Of a stretch of DNA of 64,000 bases, positions 36,044 through 45,119 are shown one piece after another. How positions within the stretch are numbered: position 1 is the first letter of the stretch; each line of letters starts with the position of its first letter. Source of the DNA: Armatimonadota bacterium (GTDB lineage: Bacteria; Armatimonadota; Fimbriimonadia; Fimbriimonadales; Fimbriimonadaceae); assembly GCA_017303935.1 (NCBI GenBank), contig JAFLBD010000002.1, positions 558,001 to 622,000 of the forward strand. Direction: 5' to 3'. The position numbers were made by a program, and so were the translations under genes. The notes beneath the pieces are model-generated. The model did no database searches. It was given only the letters and a program-made list of their open reading frames with translations, and was not told the DNA's origin.

Positions 36044-38635
36044 ATGGGTAACGTACTCCAAGACCGGTGGTTTGGAAAAAAGTGGGGAGCACCAAGTGCT
36101 GCTCTGTTACCTTTGTTGGCGGTTGCGTACTTCATAAGCACCCAATTTTTGAAGCTAAATGATCAGTCAGCAACGATTGTCACTGCCATAGCAACAGGCA
36201 TCCCGGGCTTGAATGGCGCGCTGTTCTGTGTGATCGTTGCGCGGAAAAGTACAAAGAAATTCCCGTGGATCGCCCTTGGATTCGGGCAATCGCTCGCGGC
36301 GGTCGGCGAACTTAGCTACAACTGGATTTTGCTTCGAACAGGGACTGAGCCAGCTTCCCCACACTTCACAGATTTCTTCTATTTGGGCAGCTATGCGGTA
36401 ATTGGTATCGCAATGCTGAGCACAACGACCAGTATTGTTGGCTTCAGGCGACTACTGGTCGGGCTTGACTCTTTGGTCGTTGCATTTGGCGGCGGTCTCG
36501 CGCTTTGGTTCGTTTTGCTGCAGAAGCTCTTTGGCGCTGAAGTCGGCAGTTCGGCAGAACTCGCCTACGGAGTGGCCTATCCGGTGGGAGGGCTCTTCAT
36601 GCTTTGGGCGACGCTCACCGCATGTGCGGCCGCATTGCTCTCGGGAAAAAATCGACCGTTTGCCATTTGTAGCCTATTTGCCGTCAGTGCAATTGTTATC
36701 TCAGATTGGACTTGGGCATATTCGTCAGCGTTCGACTCTGTAGTATTGGGTTCTTGGCCCGATCAGCTTCTTACGGCAGGTTATTGTGCATTGGCATTTG
36801 CTGCAGTTTTTGGCTGGCGCGGTCTAACCGCAAAATCGGACGATGAAGCTGGAAAGGTCCGGACGAACGTTGTTCTCGCCTGGATTCCAATGGGCGTTGG
36901 AACGCTTGCTGCGGTGATTGGAGGCGGATTCGACTACGTAGATGATGTCAAGTTCACACCAATCACAATTGCAGCAGTCTTCGTCATTTCTCTTTTGACC
37001 GGACTGAGGCAAGCAGTGGCGGCGATGGCCTCTACTCGAGAAATCAGTTTGCTAAACGAGACCCTGGAAGCCAAAGTCAAAGACCGTACATTAGAGCTTC
37101 AATCACAATTTAATCTGGTTCGCGAACTGAACTCGACCCTCGATTGCGCAGAAGTTGTTTCTGTCGCCGCATCCAAACTTGCTCAAGAGTTTCCAGATTA
37201 TGCTGTTGCAGTGGTTGCAACTCGGGAAGATGGCAGCAAACTGCCGGAGCAGACAGTGCTTTTCGGCGAATTCTCTCCGGAAACAAAGAATACTATTGTT
37301 GGCGAGAAGTTGTTGGCGACCGCAACGAGCATTGAGTGGCACGACACATCGGTGGGACTGCGCCAAGTCTGCATCGTTCCGTTGATTTCGTCTGGAGCGC
37401 TGTACGGATGGATTGTCGCGGAATCAGACCGAGAAATTTCGTCTGAAGACCAGAACAAGCTCAGTGTAATGGGCGTGTCGATTTCTTCCGCGTATGCTCA
37501 CTCACAGCTCTATTCGCAAGCGCTAGATTCGTCTGAGCGTGATTACTTGACCTCGCTCTATAACCACCGCGCGGTCAGCCGAAGAATGGAGACCTACTTC
37601 GCGCAGGACGAGATTCCACCGCTTGGGTTGTTGCTCGTCGACGTCGACAATTTCAAATCATTTAACGACACCTATGGACCCGGCGCAGGGGATGACGTTT
37701 TGCGCTGTCTCGGAAGAGAATTAGCGAGTGTCGCTCCGGCAGGATCTTGGGTGGGCCGAGCAGGAGCGGATGAATTCATCGTCGTTCTGCCGAAGACTGA
37801 TCTCAAGAACACCTATCGAATCGCGTCACAGATTCAAAAGTCGGTGAAGGAATTAGAATTTCGGGTGAAAGGCGGGGTGGAAGTCCTGCCGATTTCGGTG
37901 ACCGTCGGTGTCGCCGGATTCCCCGATTCGACCGAACATCCGTATTCGGTCTTGGCATTTGCCGGACAGAATTTGATCGAAGCCAAGCGGTATCAAATCC
38001 CAGTTTATGATCCAAGCGAGCAACCGAAATCGAGCAGTGTTGCCTCGGGTGTCGGCGGAACGATTGATATGTTCTTGACGGCCATCGACAACATGGATTC
38101 GTATACGCGAAGGCATAGCGAAGACGTGACTCAATTTAGCCAGTGGATCGGCCAAGAAATGGGCTGCTCACTTGAGTTTATGCAAACTCTTAGTTCGGCA
38201 TCTTTGCTCCACGATATTGGAAAAATTGCCGTTCCGTCGGCGGTCTTGCGCAAGCCAGGCAAGCTGACCGACGAAGAAGTCGACCTCATCAAACAACATC
38301 CGTACATCGGTTCGCTGATTGTCCGGGCATTGCCAGGGCTCGAAGACACGGTTGATGGGGTGCTTTATCACCACGAAAAGATTGATGGCACGGGATACCC
38401 CGAGGGACTCACTGGAAGCGACATTCCATTCTTGGCGAGGGTGATTTCTGTGGCGGATGCCTTTAGTGCGATGACCACGGACCGAACTTATCGCAAGGGA
38501 ATGGATTTCAATATTGCGGCCGATCGACTCGTGGAAGGTATCGGTACACATTTCGACGAGCAGATCGTTTTCGCCTTTTTGATGGCGCTGCAGAATCGAG
38601 GCTTGATCGAACAACCGAAGCGCAAAGCGGCTTAA
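36044..38635 (+). CDS. Membrane sensor with GAF, GGDEF (GADEF) and HD-GYP domains
   Basis: 863 residues. Residues ~10-330 have about nine hydrophobic helices; a short coiled segment (LNETLEAKVKDRTLELQSQF) leads to a GAF-like domain (~350-490). A GGDEF domain follows, with LLLVDVDNFKSFNDTYG and the signature written GADEF (574-578, second Gly replaced by Ala). The HD-GYP domain holds HD 723-724, HHEKIDGTGYPEGL (GYP 784-786) and DRTYRKG. The last should hydrolyse cyclic di-GMP; synthesis by the variant GGDEF is uncertain. It thus tunes c-di-GMP in response to a membrane or cytoplasmic signal. Confidence 0.9.
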   Translation: MGNVLQDRWFGKKWGAPSAALLPLLAVAYFISTQFLKLNDQSATIVTAIATGIPGLNGALFCVIVARKSTKKFPWIALGFGQSLAAVGELSYNWILLRTGTEPASPHFTDFFYLGSYAVIGIAMLSTTTSIVGFRRLLVGLDSLVVAFGGGLALWFVLLQKLFGAEVGSSAELAYGVAYPVGGLFMLWATLTACAAALLSGKNRPFAICSLFAVSAIVISDWTWAYSSAFDSVVLGSWPDQLLTAGYCALAFAAVFGWRGLTAKSDDEAGKVRTNVVLAWIPMGVGTLAAVIGGGFDYVDDVKFTPITIAAVFVISLLTGLRQAVAAMASTREISLLNETLEAKVKDRTLELQSQFNLVRELNSTLDCAEVVSVAASKLAQEFPDYAVAVVATREDGSKLPEQTVLFGEFSPETKNTIVGEKLLATATSIEWHDTSVGLRQVCIVPLISSGALYGWIVAESDREISSEDQNKLSVMGVSISSAYAHSQLYSQALDSSERDYLTSLYNHRAVSRRMETYFAQDEIPPLGLLLVDVDNFKSFNDTYGPGAGDDVLRCLGRELASVAPAGSWVGRAGADEFIVVLPKTDLKNTYRIASQIQKSVKELEFRVKGGVEVLPISVTVGVAGFPDSTEHPYSVLAFAGQNLIEAKRYQIPVYDPSEQPKSSSVASGVGGTIDMFLTAIDNMDSYTRRHSEDVTQFSQWIGQEMGCSLEFMQTLSSASLLHDIGKIAVPSAVLRKPGKLTDEEVDLIKQHPYIGSLIVRALPGLEDTVDGVLYHHEKIDGTGYPEGLTGSDIPFLARVISVADAFSAMTTDRTYRKGMDFNIAADRLVEGIGTHFDEQIVFAFLMALQNRGLIEQPKRKAA

Positions 38636-38976
38636 TCTGCTTCAATCGCGCCGCGTAGTAACTCCCAATTTTGACCGTCGTACAGCAGGACATCAACTCG
38701 AATCGGGGTAGATTCCGCCGGTTCGAACTTTGCACAGAACTCTTCAACCGCAAGTAGTAGCTTCGCTCGTTTTCCTGCCGAGATGGACTGAATCGCGCTG
38801 CCGTCTTGGCGATAGCGCACTTCGACAAACACCAGTGTCTGTGCGTCGAATGCCACCAGATCGAGCTCTCCGTGAGCTGTCTTTTGTCGCCTCGCGATTA
38901 GCGTCCAGCCTAACGAAAGGAGGTGATTCGCAGCGGCGTCTTCGATCGCCGTTCCTACTCGACGAGCATCAGACAT
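38632..38976 (-). CDS. yraN: YraN/UPF0102-family putative nuclease-fold protein
   Basis: 114 residues. Family motifs: GTAIEDAAANHLLSLGWTLI, KTAHGELDLVAFDAQTLVFVEV and YRQDGSAIQSISAGKRAKL, a PD-(D/E)XK-like core (ELD...VEV). It is commonly found next to rnhB, as here, with its first 22 bases inside the rnhB end. The exact substrate is unknown. Confidence 0.92.
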   Translation of the reverse strand: MSDARRVGTAIEDAAANHLLSLGWTLIARRQKTAHGELDLVAFDAQTLVFVEVRYRQDGSAIQSISAGKRAKLLLAVEEFCAKFEPAESTPIRVDVLLYDGQNWELLRGAIEAD

Positions 38977-39569
38977 GGCTGTTGGATCATGCTGCGGACA
39001 GGTTCAAAGCTCTTCCGGTGGATGGCACAAGGGCCATACTTTTTGAGATTCGCCAAATGCTCGGGAGTCGGGTAACCGAAATGACGATCGAATCCGTATT
39101 CTGGGAATTCCGCCGAATAACTGGTCATGATTCGATCTCGCTCGACCTTTGCGAGAATGCTCGCAGCTGCAACGGCGGCGTAAGTCGCGTCGGCTTTCAC
39201 AATGGCGCAGCAGGCAATCGGTGCCAGCGGCGGAACCCGGTTACCGTCAACGATCGCGCCCTTCACGTCGCCACCGATTCGCTCCAGAGCAAACTGCATT
39301 GCCGTCAGCGTGGCGTTCAAAATATTCAGCCGGTCGATGTCTTCCCACGAGATCGCCACGACTGAAAAGTTGGCCCGCTGTTTGATCAACAGTTCTGCGG
39401 ATTCTCGTTGGCTGGCCGAGAGCTTTTTGCTGTCATCGAGGATCGAAAAGTCAAAATCCTCGGGCAGATCTACTGCGGCGGCAACAACAGGACCCGCGAG
39501 TGGACCTCGCCCAGCCTCATCGACGCCCGCAATTCCTTTTGTGTGGCTTAAGATGGTCTTCCGTGACAT
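38955..39569 (-). CDS. rnhB: Ribonuclease HII
   Basis: 204 residues. The catalytic start GIAGVDEAGRGPLAGPVVAAA holds D17 and E18; later DDSKKLSASQRE, AIVDGNRVPP and the KADATYAAVAAASILAKVERDR block are typical. It removes ribonucleotides from DNA and RNA-DNA hybrids. It overlaps yraN and follows gpsA on the same strand by 30 bases. Confidence 0.95.
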   Translation of the reverse strand: MSRKTILSHTKGIAGVDEAGRGPLAGPVVAAAVDLPEDFDFSILDDSKKLSASQRESAELLIKQRANFSVVAISWEDIDRLNILNATLTAMQFALERIGGDVKGAIVDGNRVPPLAPIACCAIVKADATYAAVAAASILAKVERDRIMTSYSAEFPEYGFDRHFGYPTPEHLANLKKYGPCAIHRKSFEPVRSMIQQPCLMLVE

Positions 39570-39599
39570 ATCCGAACATTAGGACGGGACTAGCGGCGG

Positions 39600-40592
39600 T
39601 TATGGCATCAGACATTCTCGGCGAGGCTCGCGCTCCATGAGTGCCGACACTGCATCGCTGGCTTTGACATGCCCCTGGATCACCCGGTGGATCAGCGACA
39701 AAATTGGAAGTTCGACGCCGTACTGCTTTGCCAGAGCATCAACGCATTCAGCCGTATTGATGCCCTCCGCGACCTGACCGATGCTCGCAAGGGCCTCTTG
39801 AACAGATTGTCCTTTGCCTAGGGCGATGCCAACGCGGTAGTTTCTGGAGAGCTTCGAACTGGCGGTGGCAAAGAGATCACCGACTCCTGCGATGCCAAAG
39901 AAGGTGTCGATCTTCGCGTTCATCTTGAGACCTAAGCGAGTCATTTCTCCCAGTCCCCGCGCGAGCAACGCGCCTTTGGTGTTGTCGCCGTACCCAAGTC
40001 CATCAGCCATTCCAGCGCCGATGGCAAGAACATTCTTGAGCGCTCCCGCGAGTTCAATTCCGATCAGATCGTCGCTGTAGTACACGCGAAATGACCGCGA
40101 TTGAAAGGCTTCGCAGACCTTGGCGACGGCGGTCTCATCCGGGCAGGCAGCAAGGGCGGCAGTAGGAATTCCCTGGACGATTTCGACCGCCAAATTCGGG
40201 CCTGAAATTGCACCGACCAGCGCATTTGGTTTTTCTTCTTTGGCGACTTGTGAAAGCAATTTGCTGGTGCCCGGTTCGAGTCCCTTGCTTGCCAACACGA
40301 TGAATTCGTTGTCTCCGGGGATCGACGCGACGCATGCTCGAACTGCGGACGATGGCACGGCGACCACCACAAAATCGTGGCCCGTGCCCATGTCTTCGAT
40401 GAGCCCAATTTTGATATTTTCAGGCAACCGATGACCCGGGAGATATTCTTTGTTCTCGCGGTCAGCCTGAATCTGTTCGATCTCTGCGGCGTCTCGGCCG
40501 AGGAGGTGGACTTGGTGCTGGTTTCGAGCGAGAAGAATGGACAGTGCGGTTCCCCAACTGCCCGCTCCTAGCACTGCGACATTCATGGACAT
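39600..40592 (-). CDS. gpsA: NAD(P)-dependent glycerol-3-phosphate dehydrogenase
   Basis: 330 residues. The Rossmann opening MNVAVLGAGSWGTALSILLA, the AVPSSAVRACV segment, catalytic Lys in VLASKGLEPGT, SGPNLAVEIVQG and LAGALKNVLAIGAGMADGLG are all diagnostic. It makes sn-glycerol-3-phosphate from dihydroxyacetone phosphate for phospholipid synthesis. Probably cotranscribed upstream of rnhB and yraN. A second ATG lies two codons in. Confidence 0.95.
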   Translation of the reverse strand: MSMNVAVLGAGSWGTALSILLARNQHQVHLLGRDAAEIEQIQADRENKEYLPGHRLPENIKIGLIEDMGTGHDFVVVAVPSSAVRACVASIPGDNEFIVLASKGLEPGTSKLLSQVAKEEKPNALVGAISGPNLAVEIVQGIPTAALAACPDETAVAKVCEAFQSRSFRVYYSDDLIGIELAGALKNVLAIGAGMADGLGYGDNTKGALLARGLGEMTRLGLKMNAKIDTFFGIAGVGDLFATASSKLSRNYRVGIALGKGQSVQEALASIGQVAEGINTAECVDALAKQYGVELPILSLIHRVIQGHVKASDAVSALMEREPRRECLMP

Positions 40593-40671
40593 ATGATAGC
40601 TGGTCTTTGACAGATGCTGGGATTTTGGCTCAAAGTTTGCGATTCGGCAGAATTGGAGTTAGAATAGGGTG

Positions 40672-42003
40672 ATGAAGCTTCGTGAAGTGGTGGCGGCAGG
40701 GCTCGTAGGGATGGCGGCGTTCGGCAACGCGCAGGCCGATTATCCGAGCGCGATCTGGAATGCGGCCGCTGTCGGGAACCAGACGAGCTCAAACCGGCCC
40801 ACCACATACCCGATCGAATATGTGATCATTCACATCACCGAAGGTTCGTATGCGGGCGCGATTTCTTGGTTTAAGAACGAAACTTCGGACGTCAGCGCGC
40901 ACTTCGTCATTCGATCGAGTGACGGCCAAGTGACCCAGATGGTGCGGCTGAAAGACATTGCTTGGCAAGCTGGAAACTCGTTCTATAACCAGCGCGGAAT
41001 CGGTATCGAACACGAAGCGATTTCGACCATTTCGGGAACGAATCCGAACCCACTGACCTGGTTCACGGACGCTCTTTACAACTCGTCATCAACGCTCACT
41101 CGTTGGATCACGACGACCTATGCGATTCCTCGCACCCGGACGTACATCAAGGGACACAACGAAGTCCGTGCCACGAGTTGCCCAAGCACTTATTGGGACT
41201 GGAACCGGTACATGAATCTCTTGAGCGAAGGTGCTTCGTACCTGAGCAATACCGTTCCGACATTCATGACTCCAGGTTCGGAAGTGGATGTTTCTGTGGT
41301 GTTCAACAACACGAGTGACTTCACCTGGACCACAGCGACCGGGAACGATCAAGTGTCTCTTCGCACCTCACCGTCGGGACGCGTGAGCCCATTTTACATC
41401 TCGCCTAGCTGGCAATCGTCGAGCATCGTTGGAACTCCGACTGGAAATGTCGCTCCAGGCTCTAACGCTGTCTTCAATTTCCGAATCAAAGCCCCAGTAG
41501 CTGGGCAGTACACCGAATCGTTCCAACTGTATCGGTCCAGCACAGGAACCATTGGGCCGGTTGTTTCCTTTGCGATCTCGTCTGGATACCAAGACAAAGT
41601 GATCGACAACACGAGCAACGATTTTTACACTAGCGGTGCCTGGACGGCTGGCACTTCGTCAACCGACAAATACGGGACGGACTATCAATTCGTGGCCGCT
41701 TCAGCCCGATCGAATGCGTTTGCGGAGTGGTACCTGAACGCTCCTGTCGCTGGAACCTACGAGGTCTATGCTTGGTGGCCGCAAGGTACGAATCGGTCCA
41801 ATGCTGCTCGTTACGAGATACGTGGCCGACGAGACAAATTGACGAAAATTGTCAACCAACAGGCCGGCGGAGGAACATGGAATCTATTGTGCCGTACGAG
41901 CCTATCGGCGGGCGGTGGCTACGTTCGAGTCTTCGGGCGAAGTAATGGTACCGGTGCGGTGGTGATGGCCGATGCTGTCCGCTTGGTTGGACCTATCCGT
42001 TGA
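40672..42003 (+). CDS. Secreted N-acetylmuramoyl-L-alanine amidase with golvesin-like C-terminal domain
   Basis: 443 residues from ATG at 40672 (GTG one codon earlier). Signal peptide MKLREVVAAGLVGMAAFGNA. The amidase_2 zinc ligands are H54 (IIHITEG), H162 (KGHNEV) and C170 (TSCPS). A beta domain of the Ig-like type (VPTFMTPGSEVDVSVVFNNT) follows, then a domain with the golvesin/Xly-type pattern (DFYTSGAWTAGTSSTDKYG, EVYAWWPQGTNRSNAA, VVMADAVRLV). It cleaves the amide bond between muramic acid and peptide outside the cytoplasm. The next gene starts inside its stop codon (TTGA overlap). Confidence 0.9.
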   Translation: MKLREVVAAGLVGMAAFGNAQADYPSAIWNAAAVGNQTSSNRPTTYPIEYVIIHITEGSYAGAISWFKNETSDVSAHFVIRSSDGQVTQMVRLKDIAWQAGNSFYNQRGIGIEHEAISTISGTNPNPLTWFTDALYNSSSTLTRWITTTYAIPRTRTYIKGHNEVRATSCPSTYWDWNRYMNLLSEGASYLSNTVPTFMTPGSEVDVSVVFNNTSDFTWTTATGNDQVSLRTSPSGRVSPFYISPSWQSSSIVGTPTGNVAPGSNAVFNFRIKAPVAGQYTESFQLYRSSTGTIGPVVSFAISSGYQDKVIDNTSNDFYTSGAWTAGTSSTDKYGTDYQFVAASARSNAFAEWYLNAPVAGTYEVYAWWPQGTNRSNAARYEIRGRRDKLTKIVNQQAGGGTWNLLCRTSLSAGGGYVRVFGRSNGTGAVVMADAVRLVGPIR

Positions 42004-43691
42004 AGCACATCGCTTTCGGCGTACTTCTGTTGAGTGCTTCTGTTGGAGCGGCACCTTTGCCTTCTACCGGTGATTGGGCAACTCCGATCACGGTTCAAGA
42101 GCCATATCTACCCCTTGCCCAGTTCATCGCGAATACGAAACTGCCGGTCAAAATAGATCGTTCGCTTTCCAAACGAAAGTTGATGATTCGAGTTGATGCA
42201 CGTCCAGCGAACGAAGTCCTTACTCGAATTGCGGAAGCTCTCGATTCTGATTGGCTGCTGAAAGACGGCACTTACACGCTTACTCCCGATCCTGACCTGG
42301 CACTGAAAGAATCTGAGTTTCTGAAGGAAACGTTGACCAGCAATTGGGATGAGATTAAAAAATCGCTGGAAAATATTGAAAAATTACGGCGGCTAACTCC
42401 TGCGGAGCTTGAATCTCGGTATCGCCAAATCACAAAGAACCGAGAAACGATCTTGAAGGAACGTGGCGAAAATTGGACCGAACGTCTAGAAGCTCTAGAT
42501 ACAGAGATTGGCGGTGGGTTGCAGTTTCTGGCGGATCGTCCTGATCTCCATTCTGCGCTTCGATCCAGCCGCTTCCTCAGCTTGGCGGATTGGAACGATC
42601 TGCGTGCCTCTCGTCCGGTGTCGCTCGGTGCTTGCGAATTGTACGTTGATACCGTGAATTCGCGATTCGCTTTTTGGAATTCAGGAAACTTGTCCGTTTT
42701 CGAGCTAGGCGAGTCATTTGCGCAAGATGAGCCTGTCGATAGCCGATGGCTCCCGCTCGAAGAAAATTCCAAAAAATTCGAAAAAATTCCGTATGCAATT
42801 TGCTTGCCACCGCTGACTGGAAAATTGGGAGACGCCGAATGGCTTTTTCGATCGACTGAAAAGTCTGCGATGCCGATCGTGATGGAAGCTCTGCGCGACA
42901 CCAGATGGAATTCGAGCATCAAGAACTCAATTTCGAACCGAATTCCACTTGCCGGGTTGAAGCTCAGTGGGTATATCCGCACTAGCGGAGACTGGATCGT
43001 GTTGCGGCCAGAGGGTGCGGTTCTGTCGCGTGAAGATGAACCCGATGAATCTGCGCTCGCTCCGATCGAGGCTGCCGACTCCCTAGAGCTTGACGATTTA
43101 GCACGGATAGCCTCAACCTTGGAGTCTGGCCAATGGCTCGCCGCCGCGCAAGGAGAAATCCCAAGTGCGCTGGATTTTCGGGTGATTTTTGAATTGCGTT
43201 CGCCATTATCACATTGGCGAACCCTAAATAAGCAGAACAAAGATAGCCTAAAGTCTCAGCGTCCAGTGCCCCTACGGGAGTTCTCTACGCCGGCACAGAA
43301 TAACTTTCTGGAAGTGATTCGCGCAGCACAATCGGGTGGGCGGTTCCGTGGCACGTTTGCAAATGGTCAACAATCGAAGGCCAATCGAGATGATCTGTTC
43401 TACTACGCGGAACGGCAAATCAAACCTTGTACGCTGATTGATGATGGCGTCGTGCGGGTTGTTGGCGACATCAACAGCGTGCCAGACAGCTCTATTTTGG
43501 ACCCGAGTCGCGTACTCATCAAGACTCAAGTTTACGAGTACGTCTGGAATTTTTATTACGGTCTTTCGCCTGTGGACTGCACGTTTTATTCGGCCTCGAC
43601 CTATTGGAAGGGTCTTCCAAAAAATTGGGGAAAAATCGATGAAAATTCTCCGCCACCCAAAGATGATGGAAGTCACGGGCCAGGAACTTAG
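42000..43691 (+). CDS. Exported hypothetical protein with STN-like N-terminal domain
   Basis: 563 residues from TTG at 42000, overlapping the amidase stop. Signal peptide KHIAFGVLLLSASVGAAP. Residues ~25-95 (LAQFIANTKLPVKIDRSLSK... EVLTRIAEALDSDWLLKDG) resemble the small STN/secretin N-terminal fold. The long remainder is charged and mostly helical in the middle (WDEIKKSLENIEKLRRL), with no enzyme motif I recognise. Coupling to the amidase suggests an envelope role. Its end overlaps the convergent regulator gene by 4 bases. Confidence 0.6.
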   Translation: MKHIAFGVLLLSASVGAAPLPSTGDWATPITVQEPYLPLAQFIANTKLPVKIDRSLSKRKLMIRVDARPANEVLTRIAEALDSDWLLKDGTYTLTPDPDLALKESEFLKETLTSNWDEIKKSLENIEKLRRLTPAELESRYRQITKNRETILKERGENWTERLEALDTEIGGGLQFLADRPDLHSALRSSRFLSLADWNDLRASRPVSLGACELYVDTVNSRFAFWNSGNLSVFELGESFAQDEPVDSRWLPLEENSKKFEKIPYAICLPPLTGKLGDAEWLFRSTEKSAMPIVMEALRDTRWNSSIKNSISNRIPLAGLKLSGYIRTSGDWIVLRPEGAVLSREDEPDESALAPIEAADSLELDDLARIASTLESGQWLAAAQGEIPSALDFRVIFELRSPLSHWRTLNKQNKDSLKSQRPVPLREFSTPAQNNFLEVIRAAQSGGRFRGTFANGQQSKANRDDLFYYAERQIKPCTLIDDGVVRVVGDINSVPDSSILDPSRVLIKTQVYEYVWNFYYGLSPVDCTFYSASTYWKGLPKNWGKIDENSPPPKDDGSHGPGT

Positions 43692-45076
43692 ATCTCGATC
43701 AGCGATTGTTCGTGCGGAGTTCTGATACAACCGACTTTCTTGCGCATTCGGTCGGCATTTTCAAGGAATTTCTGTGCAATTTCTGTCTGTCCCTGCCGCC
43801 TGTGCCAAGCGCACAATCTTTCAGCGACGCGGGCAGACAAGTGATAGAATCGGTGGGATTCGCACAGCCCCATGACCTGGTTGAGGTGATGCAAACACTT
43901 GTCGGATGAGGAGCTCCCGCGCTGAAGCAGGATGAGTTGCTCGATCATCCGAATCTCTAGAATGCCCATTTTGTCGCCACTCTTCTTCGCCTCAGACTTT
44001 GCATAGTTCAGATGGTGGATAGCCTTTTCGAGGTCGCCGTAGTCGAGGTACATGATGGCGAGGTTGACGCCCACGAAGAGCCTGGTCGCTTCGAAGGAAA
44101 TGTCGACAAAGGACCGCTGACCAAGTTCAGCGTTCTCGATTCCTTGCTTGTAGTCCCGATTTTGGAATTGTGCACAGCCAATCGCATAAGTAGCAATTCC
44201 AGCAACCATCGTGTCGCCATACGACTTCGCATAGGCGAGGATTTTCTTGCCTTCTTGAACCGCTTCTGCGGCTAGTCCAAGCTCGCGCAGGATGACGCTG
44301 GATGAACCTCCCGCGTACAAAATCCCTTCCGGCGTGCCTCTTTCGGTGGCCTCACGAGACAATCTGCGGTAGAGAACCAGCGCGGATTCGAGTTCGCCGA
44401 TGAGATAGTGACAGCGCGCGACCAAATCGAGCACAAGGTAGCAGTTTTCGCTCGTTGTCTCTGATTGCTGGATGCTGGGAGCGAGCAGCTTGACGACGAC
44501 CTGGGGATCAGCAAGACGTAAAAGCGGAATGCAGCGGCTGGCAAGCTCAACAGCTTCCTGGTGGGATTGCGCCTTGGCCCATTGGATAAGTGTGATCGCG
44601 GCCCGGACAGATTCAATCGATTCGGCAGGGAGATGGGAGACTGTTTGATCGGTGGATTGCAGTCCGATCACTGACGTCCATTTGCTTCGCTGGGAGACTG
44701 CCCAACCATCGTTCCACCCTTCGAGTAGAGGTTCGTTCGGGACCTGTAAGTTGATATCTCCTGAGAACAGTGACTCGTCGATCTGCGGTATGTCGGTTTC
44801 AATGTTAGGGAGCAAATTGAGCGTAAATCTTCGTGATTCGATCCAATCACGAAGCTCGGAATCGCGCATCTTTAAGAGGCATTGCCTGAGGCTCACGAGG
44901 GCGCGATCATGTGTAGCGTTCGGCCAAATTGCGGACGCGACTTCACGCCGAGAAGATTTGCCAAACACCGCTAGGTAAGCGAGAACTCGCTCACACGAAC
45001 GATTTGGAGGCGACACCGGAATGTTATCCAGTGTCGCCTCGAATGGACCAAATAGCTTCAGCCTGCGCGACGGCAC
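43688..45076 (-). CDS. SARP/BTAD-like transcriptional regulator with TPR region
   Basis: 462 residues. The N-terminal ~95 residues match the OmpR-type winged helix of SARP/AfsR regulators (RLKLFGPFEATLDNIPV, RVLAYLAVFGKSSRREV, ASAIWPNATHDRALVSLRQC). The rest is helical tetratricopeptide-like repeats (ESALVLYRRLSREATERGTP, GIENAELGQRSFVD, DLEKAIHHLNYAKSEAKKSG), replacing the BTAD plus NB-ARC arrangement of larger AfsR proteins. Likely a DNA-binding regulator controlled through protein contacts. It has no obvious target beside it and is preceded by 43 bases before the cytochrome-fusion gene. Confidence 0.75.
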   Translation of the reverse strand: MPSRRLKLFGPFEATLDNIPVSPPNRSCERVLAYLAVFGKSSRREVASAIWPNATHDRALVSLRQCLLKMRDSELRDWIESRRFTLNLLPNIETDIPQIDESLFSGDINLQVPNEPLLEGWNDGWAVSQRSKWTSVIGLQSTDQTVSHLPAESIESVRAAITLIQWAKAQSHQEAVELASRCIPLLRLADPQVVVKLLAPSIQQSETTSENCYLVLDLVARCHYLIGELESALVLYRRLSREATERGTPEGILYAGGSSSVILRELGLAAEAVQEGKKILAYAKSYGDTMVAGIATYAIGCAQFQNRDYKQGIENAELGQRSFVDISFEATRLFVGVNLAIMYLDYGDLEKAIHHLNYAKSEAKKSGDKMGILEIRMIEQLILLQRGSSSSDKCLHHLNQVMGLCESHRFYHLSARVAERLCAWHRRQGQTEIAQKFLENADRMRKKVGCIRTPHEQSLIEI

Positions 45077-45119
45077 GCTATCATTTTAGAAGATTCACGC
45101 TAGATGCGCAATGATAACG

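Noticed and set aside
42272-43240. 322-codon minus-strand frame in the STN-like exported gene
   Set aside because: Ser/Arg-rich shadow; the plus frame has a signal peptide and coupling to the amidase.
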